From NCBI RefSeq assembly GCF_958298935.1, contig NC_084938.1:7447501-7511500 (forward strand): a DNA stretch of 64,000 nt, written 5' to 3'. Positions 47,251 to 59,049 of this stretch are shown piece by piece. The translations under genes and the position numbers were made by a program. This stretch comes from Phragmites australis. Its lineage: Eukaryota; Streptophyta; Magnoliopsida; Poales; Poaceae. Position 1 is the first letter of the stretch; every line of letters starts with the position of its first letter. Under the pieces are notes generated by a model, which saw only the letters and a list, made by a program, of their open reading frames with translations, was not told the origin of the DNA and ran no database searches.

Positions 47251-48700
47251 TGCGAGGACCCGTCCAGAAACAGATCAATATCCATACCATATATTGAGTC
47301 AGGAATCGAACTCAATATATGTTGACTTCATAGATGATAATTAAAGTACAATATCATAACTTAACGTTATTATCCGACATTACAAAGGGACCTTCGAGGG
47401 TCGAAAGAAGCAAATAACAACTCTGCAGCTAGCGTAGATCTTTTATTCTCCATTCCCATAGGTAGTTGAGGGAGAGCACTACCTCAAAACACGCCCTCCT
47501 TAGAGTAGTCGTCAGAATCTTTCCTGACTGAGCAGTGTGATTATAGCAAGTGTGTTGTCTCATACTCAGCAAGTTATGGTAAAATAATGATATAAAGGCA
47601 ATCACAATAATAAAGCTTGTATGGGCTTATTTGCATAAAGGAAGAACTTAGTAAAAACATTTATTGAAAGCATAAGTAAGTGCTGAAGATAAATAACCTT
47701 AACAGTTGGCCCTCCGAAGTTGAACACCTCAAACATGGTTTCCACAACCATGAATGACCCATCCACCAAAGGCTACCAAAAAAACAATGTATTCTAATCA
47801 TGTGTGGCATTCCTCGATGCTCATGACTGTGAGCATAACTGACATCAGTTTTATACTCTGTAGAAGTTGTGCACTTTACCTACAAGACGTGATCATTCGT
47901 TATGCCCGTGTCTGCCAAACACTTATACACTTTCGAGGTGTGCGGCTAGCATTCTCAATGCAAGGCATTTACAAAGTTTCTCTCAACAAGTGTCTACCCG
48001 CTGAGGTTTCATTGTCATGTGACACAAATATCCTGAACCATAGAAAGCCCCCTCTTGCGTCTTAGGGTTTCAAGGAAGCCACATCCATTCCCTATTCCAC
48101 CACCTAGTCTACACTATGCTGGGAGAAAACTAATTATTCAGCCAGACTCGTCACATACTAGTCTTATGGTTGTACTGTAAAGCTCGGTCCAATCATACCA
48201 TGAACCAATCCTTAATCGAATTGAACAAGACTATCATCCACCTTCCCTTGGCAAACATCCCAACCTCTTGCTAAATTTTCTAGTCCATGTTGCTAAAAAA
48301 ACACAATTTTTTCTCATTGCATATAACCATTATCAAGATATTAAACCAAGTGTTTTCCCAAGCATGGTTAAGCAACTCTACCCTTGATCCCACCAAAATT
48401 GAGGCGATGAGTTAAATATGAGGAAAATAAGGTATTGCCTATCATGGGTGTCGCACCGACAACTATAAGCGTACACCTTTGTAAACAAAACATTTAGGGA
48501 AACTTAGGATAAAAATGCATCAAGGACAACTTGCCTTCACTCTGGTGCTTAGCGGGGTCCTAAAGTCCTAGTCCAGGAAACATGCAAAATCTTCCTCTAG
48601 GACGGCAGCATCTAATCGCAAAAGAAAACAAGGCAAATAAACACCAAAAGCCAAGAAAAAACTAAAAACACATCAAACGACCAATTTATTATTTTTATGA
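47251..48700 (-). mobile_element. Gypsy LTR fragment, minus strand
   Basis: On the minus strand the text near 47560-47580 reads ACTTGCTGAGTATGAGAC, a common feature of grass gypsy LTRs upstream of their 3' end, and the strand runs to a possible LTR end CTCGCA at 47251. Farther right, 48080-48200 and 48500-48560 resemble U3 sequence of the same kind. The right boundary is not determined; no matching target duplication was found. The ORF 47754-48065 is inside it and not supported. Confidence 0.55.
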
Positions 48701-49479
48701 TTTTTGGTGAATTATTGGTGGGCGGGGGGATGATTAGATTGGAATTGCAACGGTAAAGATATGGATTTGGAAGGGTGAAAGAAGAACGTAGGAATTTCCT
48801 GGAATTTTCTGGAGGCTCCTAGTATTTTTTGAGAATTTCTAGGATTTTCTAGCAATTTAAAAGTATTTTTTCTAAATGAAGGAAATACTCAAAAGAATTA
48901 AAACAGATATTCAAAATTATTTTACTAAAGAAAAACATTTTTCATAATTATTTAATATTTCCATAATTAAAAATCATTATTGAAAACATATCACGGTGCC
49001 CCCCCCCCCCCCCGATCGCCCGGATCCCATGGCTCTTAGTTCAATTTGGTAGAATGCGGGTCTCTAAACATTAAAACAATTATTTGAGATTTATTAAAAC
49101 ATTATTCTAAATTTTCTAAATCATTTAATTAAAATATTTATTTTATCCTAATGTAGAATTAAAACACTTTTATTAAATTTATTTTATTGTGAAAACATTT
49201 AAAACATTTACCTAATTTATTAAAGAATTTACCAAATTTTTATTATTAAGAAAACCTTTTTTCAGATTTATTAGATTTTCATGAATTATTTTTTATGGGA
49301 AAAGGGAATTAATGCATGTGTTGATGTCATCTAGGTGGACTCAGACACTGACGTGGCTTGGTTGCGCTGACTAGGACTACAACATTGTGAGAAACTATCC
49401 AAAACGTTGATGTGGCATGCTGACGTGGCCTAGCTGACTCATCGAAGATCTATTTAAATCTAAAGTATTCACTTCGGAT
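48701..49479. other. AT-rich sequence, probably U3 part of an LTR
   Basis: No ORF is supported. 48780-48860 repeats 'ggaattt(t)c/ctagga' themes like those in the LTR at 6590-6660. A run of fifteen C lies at 48999-49013. 49310-49440 has repeated 'gatgtggc/gacgtggc' motifs. It may belong to the plus-strand LTR that is certain from 49480 on. Confidence 0.35.
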
Positions 49480-51320
49480 CAGACGACCACGATGAAAAGG
49501 GTGAACCGGTATTCGGCACTTCTAATCACAGCCATACATGTGGGATCCAATAGTGGAAAGGAGATCTACCTTTGCTTCGGCGTGTTGACGACGTTGATGA
49601 ATGCGGAAATGACGCTACGCGGCATGGGCGTCGATGCTGAGCTTAGAAAAACGCTCCTAGGGTGACATGAGTATGATCGAGGGTGATATCGAGGCACGCC
49701 ACTTCTGCGAGTTCTGTTCAAGAAGTATCGAGCAAACCTCAGAGCAGAAAGGTAAGCCTCTTAGCATACTGCACCCTTTGTTCAATTTAAATTCTAAAAT
49801 TGATAAATTATACTTTATGTATATTTGCATGTGTTGAGTGCAATACCGGGCTGATATGGGTAGAACCTATGTTGATGCATTATCTCTACCTTTACTTATT
49901 GATGAATCCTTATCTTTGTAGCCTTGATGATATCGTTGTTTTCTAGCTTCAAGGTTTATTCGAAATGCTGAGCAATGCTTAGGTCCTCGGTAAAAGTTGA
50001 GCGACGGTGCTACCATTGTTCACGAGCTTAGGGCTTAATCACTATTTACAGATACAAAGATGAGGTTGAGATGAATGGTTGAGATGTGAGATTGAGGCGA
50101 GGTGTGAGTGGTGTTAGGGGTATTTTCTACCCAGGAGGAGTCCTCTGAGTAGTTCAGGAGAGGAGCCCGGATGATATAGATCGCTTGCATCGTTTAAGAC
50201 CGTCCGTCGGTATAGTTGGCTCTAGCATTTTCCATACTCACCACATGCTGATCTAATGGTAATAAGCCGATTATCATATATCGTGTCAACACTTGCCTTG
50301 CAGCTCTATGACGCGTAAGAGAAAAAGAAAAGGAGAAGCAAGGTGGCGGGGAGCCGGAGGTGTCCAGGACAAGCTCGCGGTAACCCCGGTGCCATAGGGG
50401 TATTGCAAATGGGTGGTTCCGGGTATGAGAAAGGTTAACTCGAGTACCCCTTGTGTGTACTTTCGTGAGTAGCACAAGCCGAATGGTCCTCGAGTCATGT
50501 GGGTAAAGTTGTACCCTCCTACAGGGTGTAAGAATAATTCGAATTGCCGCGCTCTTGGTCATGAGCATGCTATTGTTTTATTTGTATCGGTTGTAGAGTT
50601 TACGAATGTAGGATAAGGTTATGGTATGATGGTTTTAGTTAGTAGTTTGTTGATGAGATACTATGGTTCTTATACATACATGTTCAAGTTATGGTTTACA
50701 AGGTAGAAAGGTAGTAGTTTTTGAGTTAAGTACAGATGCTCACACATATGTGTCTAGGTTGCTTACCGCATATGTTTTACTTAACCTTATGGCCTACTCT
50801 TGCTAACAGCTCAATGCATAATCCTTGGGGTCAAGCTACGTATATATGCTCTATATGGTTTAAGTCTTGCGAGTACCTTCGTACTCATGCCTGCACTTTT
50901 CAGGTTCTGCTGGTGAGGGTGATGCGGTGTTTGACTATTTCGTGCCCGCCGATGCAGATGGTGGGCAAGAGTAGTTCATCCTACTCTGGTGAGACGTAGC
51001 TTTGGGGTGGAGCCTAAAAGCATATGACTCCACTCTCCTTTTGTTGTTGTTAAGGTTTTATTCTTCTGCTACGTAGTTTCTCTTTGTGTAAATTGTTGAA
51101 AATGGTTGCATGCTTAAAAACTTGTAATATAACTTTAAGTATTCGCTCTTTCTTAAGTTATGTTGTGATGTACATGTTGTAAAGGCATGTGTTCTGATCT
51201 TGGGCACAAAACACATGCCAAGACTATCAGGATGGTATTCTGGTCAATCATTGAGGTTGTATTTATGAATAATGATCCTCCTGATGATTAATTAGAATAC
51301 TGTTTGGATGGTTCCTCATA
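49480..51320 (+). mobile_element. Gypsy LTR, plus strand, 5' boundary uncertain
   Basis: From about 49650 to 51320 it aligns with the reverse complement of 59742-61420 (for example 'agtagcacaagccgaatggtcctcgagtc' at 50466 and its mirror near 60550), nearly 90% identical by eye in sampled stretches. The end reads GGATGGTTCCTCATA at 51320, corresponding to GGTTCTTCACA in the mirror copy. Upstream of about 49480 the two copies are no longer alignable by eye, so this copy may be truncated or recombined. Conserved ORFs in it are artefacts of shared ancestry. Confidence 0.7.
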
Positions 51321-52717
51321 ATGTGGTGCTCCAGGGGGTCTAGTGTGCTTATATAGGCCGAGGAGGGGGGGGGGTGAGCTCGGGTCGGATTTGACGGCTG
51401 GCGAGATTTCTGTGAGCAATCCCTGGTTTCCAAGCTCAATTACGTCACAAAATTGATTTCTTCCCCTTTCGATCGAGACTTCCAATTATGCGCCCATGCG
51501 GTGATCTCCTTCCTTACTTGGGCGCAGATTTGTCATCGTTGTCCATCACAGCGCAGAGAGAGGGAAAAGGAAAGGGATCAAAGGTGGGAGATAGGACTAA
51601 CGGGTGGGGCCGGCGTGGACGCAGGAAGAGAGGCTGAGGGAGGGGTGGGCTGGGGCTGCTGGCTGGGTCTAGCGAGCACACAAGGGAGGTGGAGAGTGCA
51701 AGCTAGGTCAGTGTTGGGCCAGAGAGAGTGGCCGGAAGGGGAGAAAGGTCCGTGGCTGGGCTAGGCCAAGAGAGAGGGAGGGATTCGGGTCTTGCTTGTT
51801 TTATTTTCTCTTTATTTTGATTCCTGTTCTTTACTCCTTTTTTATTCCATTTATTTCCTTGAAAAAAAATTTGGGGTACATTTTTAGGTGTTTTAGTACA
51901 ACTTTTGGGACTTGTAGGTACATTTTGTTTTCCTGCTAGAGGTATCCCTTTTGGAAAGCACACTCCCCACTACATGTTCGTTCTGCCCCATTGTCTCTGT
52001 CCTTCTGACCAAAACTTCGAGGCATTCCCATGGAATGATTGGCCTCTCCTTCCCTGATCGATGCATCAAATTCCCAAGGAAAATTCTCCCCCAAAGCATC
52101 CATTCTCAGAGTGAGTGGAGTCCATTATGTGCCAAAGGAATTCTACTTATTTAGGGATCCTACCAAAAGCCTCTTTTTCAAAGATGAGACAACTTTTGTT
52201 GTTCTTTCAAGCAACTATGCAAGGGAGCTAGGAGCACTATGCAGAACTAAAGTTGCATGTACACAAGATGTAATTTGCTGCTGAGTTTGCCCCAGGAGGT
52301 AGCAAGGCCCAATGGAGCTGGACCATTGTTTATAGTTTCTCTGTTTTGGATAGTTCCTGTTGAAGTTTATTTTGTTGCAGTTCCTCTGTAGCTTAAGTTT
52401 TTACGTGAGGTGGTTGGTGTATGAAAATCAACAGCTTTCGTAATAATGATAGAATACAATTCTAGAACATATAGCTCATGGCCTGGGTCTGAGACAAAAA
52501 GTTCTGTATCTTTTCAACACTAGAAAAAGTTTATCTATTTGCCAAGACCACAATCTGTTCCGCATAAATTTGTTTTTTCCGTATACTTTTCCGTGACATA
52601 AAGTCCAGAATGAAAAACAGAGGAAATGTGTCTATACCTTAACATTAAGAATATACAACGTCTGTGCATGGACTTTGAAAATATTGTCATTGAATTTGTT
52701 TTCGAATTCTAATATGG
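51321..52717. other. Low-repeat DNA with no certain gene
   Basis: A GC-rich, low-complexity part (51540-51780) encodes only Gly/Arg/Glu-rich frames. The frame 52039-52284 (81 aa; contains VSGVHYVPKEFYLFRDPTKS and SSNYARELGALCRTK) looks more protein-like than its neighbours, but I recognise no family and see no start context or splice sites. A run of ten G lies at 51365-51374. Confidence 0.35.
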
Positions 52718-52951
52718 TTATGATTTGTCTGCACTTGCTACTCTCCTACTCATGGTAAGTTGAACCGAAGATATAAAAAAGGCACTAGTTGGATTAACAA
52801 ATATGGTTACTAGAGTAGCAACACGTACTGTGAACTTTTCAAAGAACAAGAGGATCACGATGACGAGGAGAGAGAGACTAAAGGAAGGCACTTTTTTAGG
52901 CATAGTCATGGGATCATGGGGTTCTTCAATTTTGACAGATGAGGCAAGCAT
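52718..52951 (-). CDS. Candidate small secreted or membrane peptide
   Basis: The ORF encodes 77 aa from ATG 52951, or 61 aa from the second good start at 52903 (MPKKVPSFSLSLLVIVILLF). From the latter, a basic start followed by about 15 hydrophobic residues looks like a signal peptide or membrane anchor. The remainder (VRVATLVTIFV..., ending SRRVASADKS) is short with no cysteines. A TATA-like TATTATAAAA lies upstream at about 53074-53065, followed by a C/T-rich stretch and a 12-codon upstream ORF (MAIYSIILSVPL). A GTACGT donor-like site lies inside the ORF near 52827, so the true product could be spliced. I do not recognise the family. It lies outside any transposon I can define. Confidence 0.35.
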   Translation of the reverse strand: MLASSVKIEEPHDPMTMPKKVPSFSLSLLVIVILLFFEKFTVRVATLVTIFVNPTSAFFISSVQLTMSRRVASADKS

Positions 52952-53064
52952 GGACTTTTTGGGGTCATAAAGGGACTGATAAGATAATGCTATATATTGC
53001 CATTGGAAGCCTCAATATGGGAGAGAGGAAAAGAGAGAAGTGATTAGCTTGGGAGCATGCTAGG

Positions 53065-53074
53065 TTTTATAATA
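53065..53074 (-). promoter_or_regulatory. Possible TATA box for the minus-strand small ORF
   Basis: The minus strand reads gaaTATTATAAAAcc, followed about 30-40 bp on by a C/T-rich stretch (tctctcttttcctctctccc) as in plant core promoters. It lies about 115 bp before ATG 52951. In AT-rich DNA such a match can occur by chance. Confidence 0.35.
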
Positions 53075-53099
53075 TTCACAGCCAGCAACACACCACCGA

Positions 53100-54499
53100 A
53101 TTATATGTAACGTTTGTGCATATATGCTTGCTGCTAGTGCATCATTTTATCCTTCCCTTTTTTTTTTCTTTACCTACTTTGTGTTATTGTTGTAGTTCCT
53201 AGCTACTTCCTTGCTTGTCTCATATGTTTTTTTTTTAGAAAATGCACCAGCAAATTAAGAAATATCCTCTTTTCTTTTCCGATCCTCGCGACCGTATAAT
53301 GCAAGATGAACACAAAAGATATATATGAATGTGAAATGTTACAGCAACTTCAGACAGTACCGTCTCATTCTTGTGTGTAAAGTTGGAAACTGAAGGGAAA
53401 AAAGCAAAGACTATTTCTGCTAGCTTCTTTCGGCTTTCTGGATAAGGGAATTTGACAATCTTTTGTACGAATCACACGAACGGTGACGCAAAAAGTAGAG
53501 CACGAAAAAGGTCGATATGGATGTGCATCTTGTGATTCACACTTCTTGTGCAACGTGTTATTAAGGTTTGGATTTTAGAAAATTAAACATTTGTAACCTT
53601 AGTGCGACATGAAGTTAAAGGCCAAACCATGATTGGCGGCATTTGACAACATCTAAGGTTTGTGCGTGGTTGGTTGGTTAATTTCGCTATTGCGGAGTGA
53701 TTTTGATAAGCCCTATAATTTTCGGAGGAATTTTCACTTATCTTTTTTACTAAGCAATTGACATATATGTTGGATGCAGTGAGCAAGTGGTGTTATAAAC
53801 AATAGCTCCTGCATAACCTGTACCATACTATCGGTCGATAGATTTCTTACGGAGAAATCTGCTGAATTACTGACCTCATGATCGTGCCTAGTGACTCGTG
53901 CTGAATCTTCGTCTCTGTTCGAGCTTCTAGGGGAGCGATTCATAGCTACCGGCAGTAAAGGGAGGCTCGAGGAGGTTAGTGACCAATGGTGGTGGCGAAC
54001 GGCATGAGACTGCGAGGCAGCAGGGGCTCCGCCCACCACGGGTGGTGGTGGACCGCCAGTTGAGCTATGGTGGCGGCAGGGCCGAGCATAGCAGATGGGT
54101 TGTCGAGGGAGGGGTAGTGGGGGCGGCGACGTTAGAGCCAGGCAGGGTGGTGGTGGAGGCAGGGGCAAACAATAGCCAGCTCGAAGGAAAAATGAGAGGT
54201 GTAGCAGCGGAGGAGGTAGGGGCGATGGGGCGAGGGTGGGGGCAGAGTGGCAGAAGCGGCGATGGAGAGTGCATGGGTCAGGGAGTCAGGGGCGCGGGAG
54301 GAGGCCAAGTAGGTTAAAGAGTTGTGGGGGATCTGGATCGTTGGACTCTCATCCAAAGGCTAAAAATTCGATATATTTGAGAGCAAAATATATGTCAACA
54401 GATAACTAGCCAGTTCCTATATATAATTGGTGTGAGTCGGCACTTGTCTTTATTTATTTTAGAGAAAATTGAAATGCTTATATACATTAAATAACTAAT
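53100..54499. other. Intergenic DNA with a GC-rich low-complexity block
   Basis: 53960-54320 is strongly G/A-biased on the plus strand. It gives two overlapping long frames, 53979-54317 plus (Gly/Val/Arg-rich) and 53734-54168 minus (N terminus Pro/Leu/His-rich). Both depend on the composition bias and neither has a domain. The minus frame could be a first exon with a proline-rich N terminus, but nothing confirms it. No other features. Confidence 0.3.
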
Positions 54500-54501
54500 T
54501 A

Positions 54502-54724
54502 CTCACTCCAGTCACAAACAAATATCATTTTGAATATTAACACGATCTCCAAATACATCTTTAACTACTACTTTTTAATGTAATATGTTTATAAAATATA
54601 GAAAAGTTATACCCATATTATTTTTAAATATTCAAACTCAATATATAAAAAATAATTTGTAGCCAAAGTTTAAAAATATTGATCGCACATAATCCAAAAT
54701 GACACTTATTTGTGAATGAATGAG
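54502..54724. mobile_element. Stowaway-like MITE, diverged, 223 bp
   Basis: The left end is CTCACTCCAGTCACAAAC followed by AAATATCATTTT. The right end, reverse complemented, is CTCATTCATTCACAAATAA followed by GTGTCATTTT. TA lies at the left (54500-54501). The right flank has mutated. Internal sequence is AT-rich without ORFs. Confidence 0.75.
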
Positions 54725-55265
54725 CTTGGTACGGTAGAAATGGATCGGATACAATCAAATACGCTACTTTTCACATTGCTATCTATATTTTAATACGAAT
54801 CCAAATATCCTCGAATACGAATTGAATCGAATTGTTCAAACATGAATCCGCATGTGAATAGATTCAGTTGTATGTTAATATTTTACAATTTTAACGATAA
54901 ATTATAAAAAAAATAAATTTATTTAACATAAGCATAATATCAATTAAATATAACGAACTTCAAAAGGCTGAAATGAAAACACACGTAGAGAAAATGGAGG
55001 GAACACGAAGCCCGAAGGGTAACACTCGGCGGCCCCCTTTCCCTGTGGAAACCGTGTGCTGGAGCAGTTTTTGGCGGCGGAAAGCGATTTTTGGGGCGAG
55101 GGGGAGATAAGCGTTGGCGGAGGCGTACAGGCGTGGGACGTGGTGCGCAGCTAGCCGCCGTCGCGTCGCGGGTACAACGGCGACTGGTCGACGCCGACGG
55201 CCTGCCGACCTACTTCACCTCGCCCGCGCCGGCACGGCAACGCGGCCCGTAATTGTAAAAAACTA
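54725..55265. other. AT-rich spacer and a GC-rich island
   Basis: 54725-54960 is AT-rich with 'tacgaat' repeats and no gene. 55020-55255 is GC-rich with many CpG (for example tcgcgtcgcggg), like a grass gene's 5' end or a CpG island. The only frame is a 60-aa Arg/Ala-rich ORF (55114-55296) that runs into the next MITE. No exon can be supported. Confidence 0.35.
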
Positions 55266-55517
55266 CTCCCTCTGTTATAAACGTAAATCATTTTAACCTT
55301 ATCAATTATTCTTTAAATATAAGTTATTTTTGAACTTCTATATATTTTTTCTTTTTTATTCTCATCTTACATTTATTTAATAAATACTATCACTCTTATA
55401 AATAAATGAGTTATCTTTTTCAAAATAGAATAAATGAAGAGCAATAAGATCATTTGATCTACTTTCTTAATTCTTATGCATAAATCTAAAATGACCTATA
55501 TTTGTAATTGGAGGGAG
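55266..55517. mobile_element. Stowaway MITE, 252 bp
   Basis: The ends are CTCCCTCTGTTATAAACG and, at the right, TTTGTAATTGGAGGGAG (inverted). TA lies on both sides (55264-55265 and 55518-55519). Weaker pairing extends inward (AAATCATTTTAACC against AAAATGACCTATATT). Confidence 0.9.
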
Positions 55518-55799
55518 TATTTAGTTCGTTCTTAATGGTAATTATGTCGGGAAAGACGGCCGGAGGACTTTGCCTAGCTAATTATGTTTCCTCAACATGT
55601 GATGCGGCGTAAATAACAGTAGCCACAAGTTTATGTTTAATGGAAGCATATTAATATTATGCCCAGAGTGATCGGAAGTGTTTTTTATTGGCAAAGTCTA
55701 ACTTTTGTTGACAGTTTTCTCCTAATGACTTTCCTCCATCGTCCTATCAATTATTACTATAGAAAGGGTCATTTCGTCTCTCCCTCCACTTGTCTTTTT

Positions 55800-56550
55800 C
55801 ACTACTAGTTCAAATATAATCGATAGTGATAAGGTACTACTACCGGTTTATAAGCTAAACTAGTAGATTTAATCTTGAGCTATTAAGAACCGACATTGAT
55901 AGTTAATATCATTGCCAGTTTAAAATACAAATTGGTAGTGATAATGGTTATATTACCGGTTCATAAGATCACTAACAGAGCAATAATTGAGAATACTAAT
56001 CGGCTATATAATCCTTATCACTATTCCTAACCTCATCAACAGAGTAATAATTGAGCCACACAAACCGACAATGATAATCCTTATCACTGCTAGTTTGTAA
56101 TACGAATCGGAAGTGATAATCCTTCTATAAATCTTATGGTCATCTCTCACACTCCGCTCCCTATTTCCAAAAATCGATCCCAAGTGGTAGTGGCGACCGA
56201 AATGGTATGATACTCATCATTGTCACTTCGACCATCTCTACCCATCGGGATTGTCTTTGCTGTCATCTGAGCATGACCGCGCCACCCTGTTTCCCCGAGC
56301 CCGAGACGTCTTCCCCGTCTCCAGAGTCCATCACCGACCTCTTGGCTGCGTTCATCACGGTCGAGCCACCACACCTCCCAAGCCCTATTCCCTCATCTCC
56401 TGAGCCCATCGCCTCCCTCATGGTTGTGCTCGCCGTGGCCACGCCACCCTGTATCTTGAGCTGCCTCTCCGAGCCCGAGATGTCTTTCCCGTCTCCCCTT
56501 TGCTCGACTCGAGCCGCTCGAGTCGTCCCACGAGCTCATCGTTGAGTGTT
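55800..56550 (+). mobile_element. CACTA left end with 5' region
   Basis: The terminus CACTACTAGTTCAAATAT at 55800 is followed by CGATAGTGATAAGG, CTACTACCGGTTTATAAG, AATTGGTAGTGATAATGG and related subterminal motifs to about 56120. Then comes a C-rich ORF (56207-56545, 112 aa) with repeated LPSPIPSSPEP-like proline-serine motifs, which could be the first exon of a CACTA gene but has no domain. No right end is present in the window. Confidence 0.6.
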
Positions 56551-56686
56551 CAAGATTATGGCAATAGTCAGGTCTAAACGACTGGCAAGAAACGCATTTG
56601 CTTCAATATGATTATGTTTTTACCATTCCTTTAGATTTACTATTGTTATTCGGATAGTGTAGGATGTAAAACATATGATGCAATGC

Positions 56687-57060
56687 TGCTCCACCAGGAG
56701 CTCTTTGATGTATAGTGTAATACTACATACAACACTAGATCTCAAGCCATAGAGCTCCTAGTAGAGCAATTTTACAACATTTGTTCCTATTTGTTATTGC
56801 GGTTTTAAGAATATTGTAGTTTCAAATTAGGATCAAACTTAAAAATAGGGATAAGTGTGTCCTGTGGTGCAAAACCGCTCTACCAGGAGCTAGAAGCTCT
56901 TAGCAGTTTTGTACCATAGGGCACACTGATCCTAATGCTAATTGAGTTTTTTTAATTTGGATTTAGAAATAAAATAATCCACCATGAATATTTTGGTATG
57001 GGATCTCTGTCTCAAGTTTGATATCAAACTTGAGACAGATCTCCATACTAAAGAGTTCTT
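56687..57060. repeat. Three consecutive inverted repeats / palindromes
   Basis: First: TGCTCCACCAGGAGCTCT (56687-56704) pairs with AGAGCTCCTAGTAGAGCA (56751-56768). Second: TGTCCTGTGGTGCAAAAC (56859-56876) pairs with GTTTTGTACCATAGGGCA (56905-56922), and outer parts (attaggatca / tgatcctaat) also pair. Third: a perfect 34-bp palindrome at 57006-57039 centred on TTTGATATCAAA, whose flanks (gtatgg / ccatac) also pair. They lie just upstream of the integrase remnant. Confidence 0.9.
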
Positions 57061-57089
57061 GGTAGATCACCATACCGAACAACAATAAG

Positions 57090-58203
57090 GGAGTTTGATT
57101 TTGCCTCAAAAATCATATTTGCCTATACTTTGTTATTGGAGAAAGCCGACGATTAAATATTTAGAAAATTTTAGTTCAACAGTAGATAGAAAGATTAGGC
57201 GTCAAGCTTTAAAATATGTGATCTTAGATGGTGAATTATATCGTCGAACTATAGATAGGTTGCTTTTAATGTGTTTGGGTTCGGAGCAAGGTAAAATCGC
57301 TATGGGTAAAGTACATGAAAGTATTTGGGGCACACATCAGTTGGCTCATAAAATAGTGTGGTTGTTAAGAAGGGCTGGGTTTTATTGGCCGACTATGTTT
57401 GATGATTTCTCTAGATATTACAAAGGATGTGAAATATGTCAAAAGTTTGGTGATATACAATTAGCTCATGCTTCTATGTTACATCATATTACCAAACCAT
57501 GGATGTTTCGTGGATGGACTTTAAATTTCATCGGCCAAATTTATCCTTCATCTTCCAAAGGTCATCACTTTGTTTTGGTTGCTACGGATTATTTTACAAT
57601 GTGGACCGAGGCTGTTCCATCAAATAACATGACACATAAGGAGGTAATCAAGTTTATTTTAGAGCATATTATTTATAGATTCAACATCTCATAAACTTTA
57701 ACTACCAATCAAGTGTGTGAATTTGCAGAATCATTTAGAATTACGCTTCTAAATTCCTCACCATATCTAAGCATACTGCTACCAAAGTTACTCCTTATGA
57801 GTTAGTGTACATACAAGAGGTTGTTTTGTTTGTTGAGGTAAATCTTGGCGCGTTGAGAGTGGCATGACACAATGACTTGTTAGCTATGGATTATTATAAT
57901 GCTATAGTAGATATGATAGACGATCTCAATGACGAAAGGCTTAGAACTTTGAGAGAAATTAAGAAGAATAAATTGAGAGTAGCTAAAGACGACAATAAGA
58001 ATTGTTTGGAAGATAATTTTACCTATTGGGTCTAGAGATAATAAGTTCAAAAAGTGATCTTCCAGTTGGAAAGCTCCTTTTAAAGTTGAAGGAATCATAC
58101 CTAAAAATTCGTTTATGTTGCAATATGTACAAGGAGACAAGTTGCTTCGAGCTATCAATGGGAAGTACTTGAAAAAATATTATCCGAGTGTTTGGCAAAA
58201 CTA
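57090..58203 (+). pseudogene. Tat-like (Ogre/cinful-type) gypsy integrase remnant
   Basis: The open part 57095-57694 reads DRKIRRQALKYVILDGELYR, then the zinc-binding region (HESIWGTHQLAHKI, RAGFYWPTMFDDFSRYYKGC, EICQKFGD), then the catalytic core WTLNFIGQIYPSSSKGHHFV / LVATDYFTMWTEAVPSNNMT with the first aspartate. The second aspartate motif TTDQG reads TTNQV, and the segment around it and the catalytic glutamate is deleted (SPYLSI joins to VTPYELVY near 57765). The tail DERLRTLREIKKNKLRVAK and INGKYLKKYYPSVWQN marks the usual C terminus at 58201. A stop at 57694 and later frame changes confirm it is dead. It is the only pol piece of this element left. Confidence 0.92.
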
Positions 58204-58620
58204 AATTTCTTAGGATTCTTTTCGTGTTTTTGGCCGAACAAGACGTGTTCGCGTAGGTTTTAGGGTTGAGAGCCCTATTTCCATAATGGCAATGCCCAAG
58301 CCGCCCTATATATAGTTGAGGTGGTGGAGGACGATTGCAACAACTCAGTCAATCACAACTATTGCATCTAGTTTTTGTTCTACTTTACTTTTCTGCACTT
58401 TAGGGTAGTTTTAGAGTAGTTCTTTGCTGCTACTTCGAATTCCTGTGATTTGATTGGTAGTTCTTTGTTGATTTGCTTGTAAATCATCTGGACAGCGATC
58501 CTCAAGGATACCAGTCGAAATCCTTTGCTTTTTTGCTTGTAAATAAGTCGCATGTCACTGTGAAAAGCGGTAGTTATCCCGGACGGACCTGTGTATTGCA
58601 TGGGATTGCTAAATTCCCGC
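58204..58620 (+). mobile_element. Probable 3' LTR of the Tat-like element
   Basis: It directly follows the integrase stop. It contains a TATA box CCCTATATATAGTTGAGG at 58304-58321, a pyrimidine-rich start region and a transcribed-looking stretch ending near 'ggacggacctgtgtattgc'. Exact ends are not seen. The orientation agrees with the integrase. Confidence 0.5.
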
Positions 58621-59049
58621 CAAATAGTTTCATATTGGTTTAATCCATCTAAAATCTTTCTAGAATATCTAGTATTTGAAATTTTTTTGAGTGAATTTAG
58701 TTTGATCTCAAGTAGCTTTTTGTCAACTCAACTAGGTTTTGATCTATTCGATTCTGGTTGATACAGTCTGCTTTGACTTGGCATTATTCTTGATCCCCAT
58801 ATCTGATTGACTAGATTCTTATTGGGTTAGTTTTTTTATTTGAATATAGTTTCATTTGATCAAATTTGAGGGCAATCGAAACAACGGATCTTTCTCTACA
58901 TTGTTTTTACTAGAGCATGTATAATCTGTTTCGAGTGGAATACTGGGTTTAAATCAATTTTGGTTTGGGTGACTTAATCTTTGAATTTGGTTTCCGTAAT
59001 CATTCACCCCCTCTAATTTTCTTATATGATTATAATTGATCCTACAAGT
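58621..59049. other. AT-rich sequence, LTR-like end
   Basis: No gene. Near 59003 'cattcaccccctcta' followed by 'gatcctacaa' at 59039 resembles the U5 end of Copia SIRE-type or Tat-type LTRs, so this is probably LTR tail sequence. Confidence 0.35.

Noticed and set aside
50736..50999. ORF whose translation resembles that of 60062-60322 on the other strand (both start MLTHMCL)
   Set aside because: They are the same place in two copies of one LTR. Amino-acid identity is lower than nucleotide identity, and the third copy near 24330 is full of stops, so nothing suggests coding selection.
53734..54317. Opposed Pro/His-rich and Gly/Val-rich ORFs that could be exons
   Set aside because: Both arise from one strand-biased low-complexity block; no domain, start context or splice evidence.
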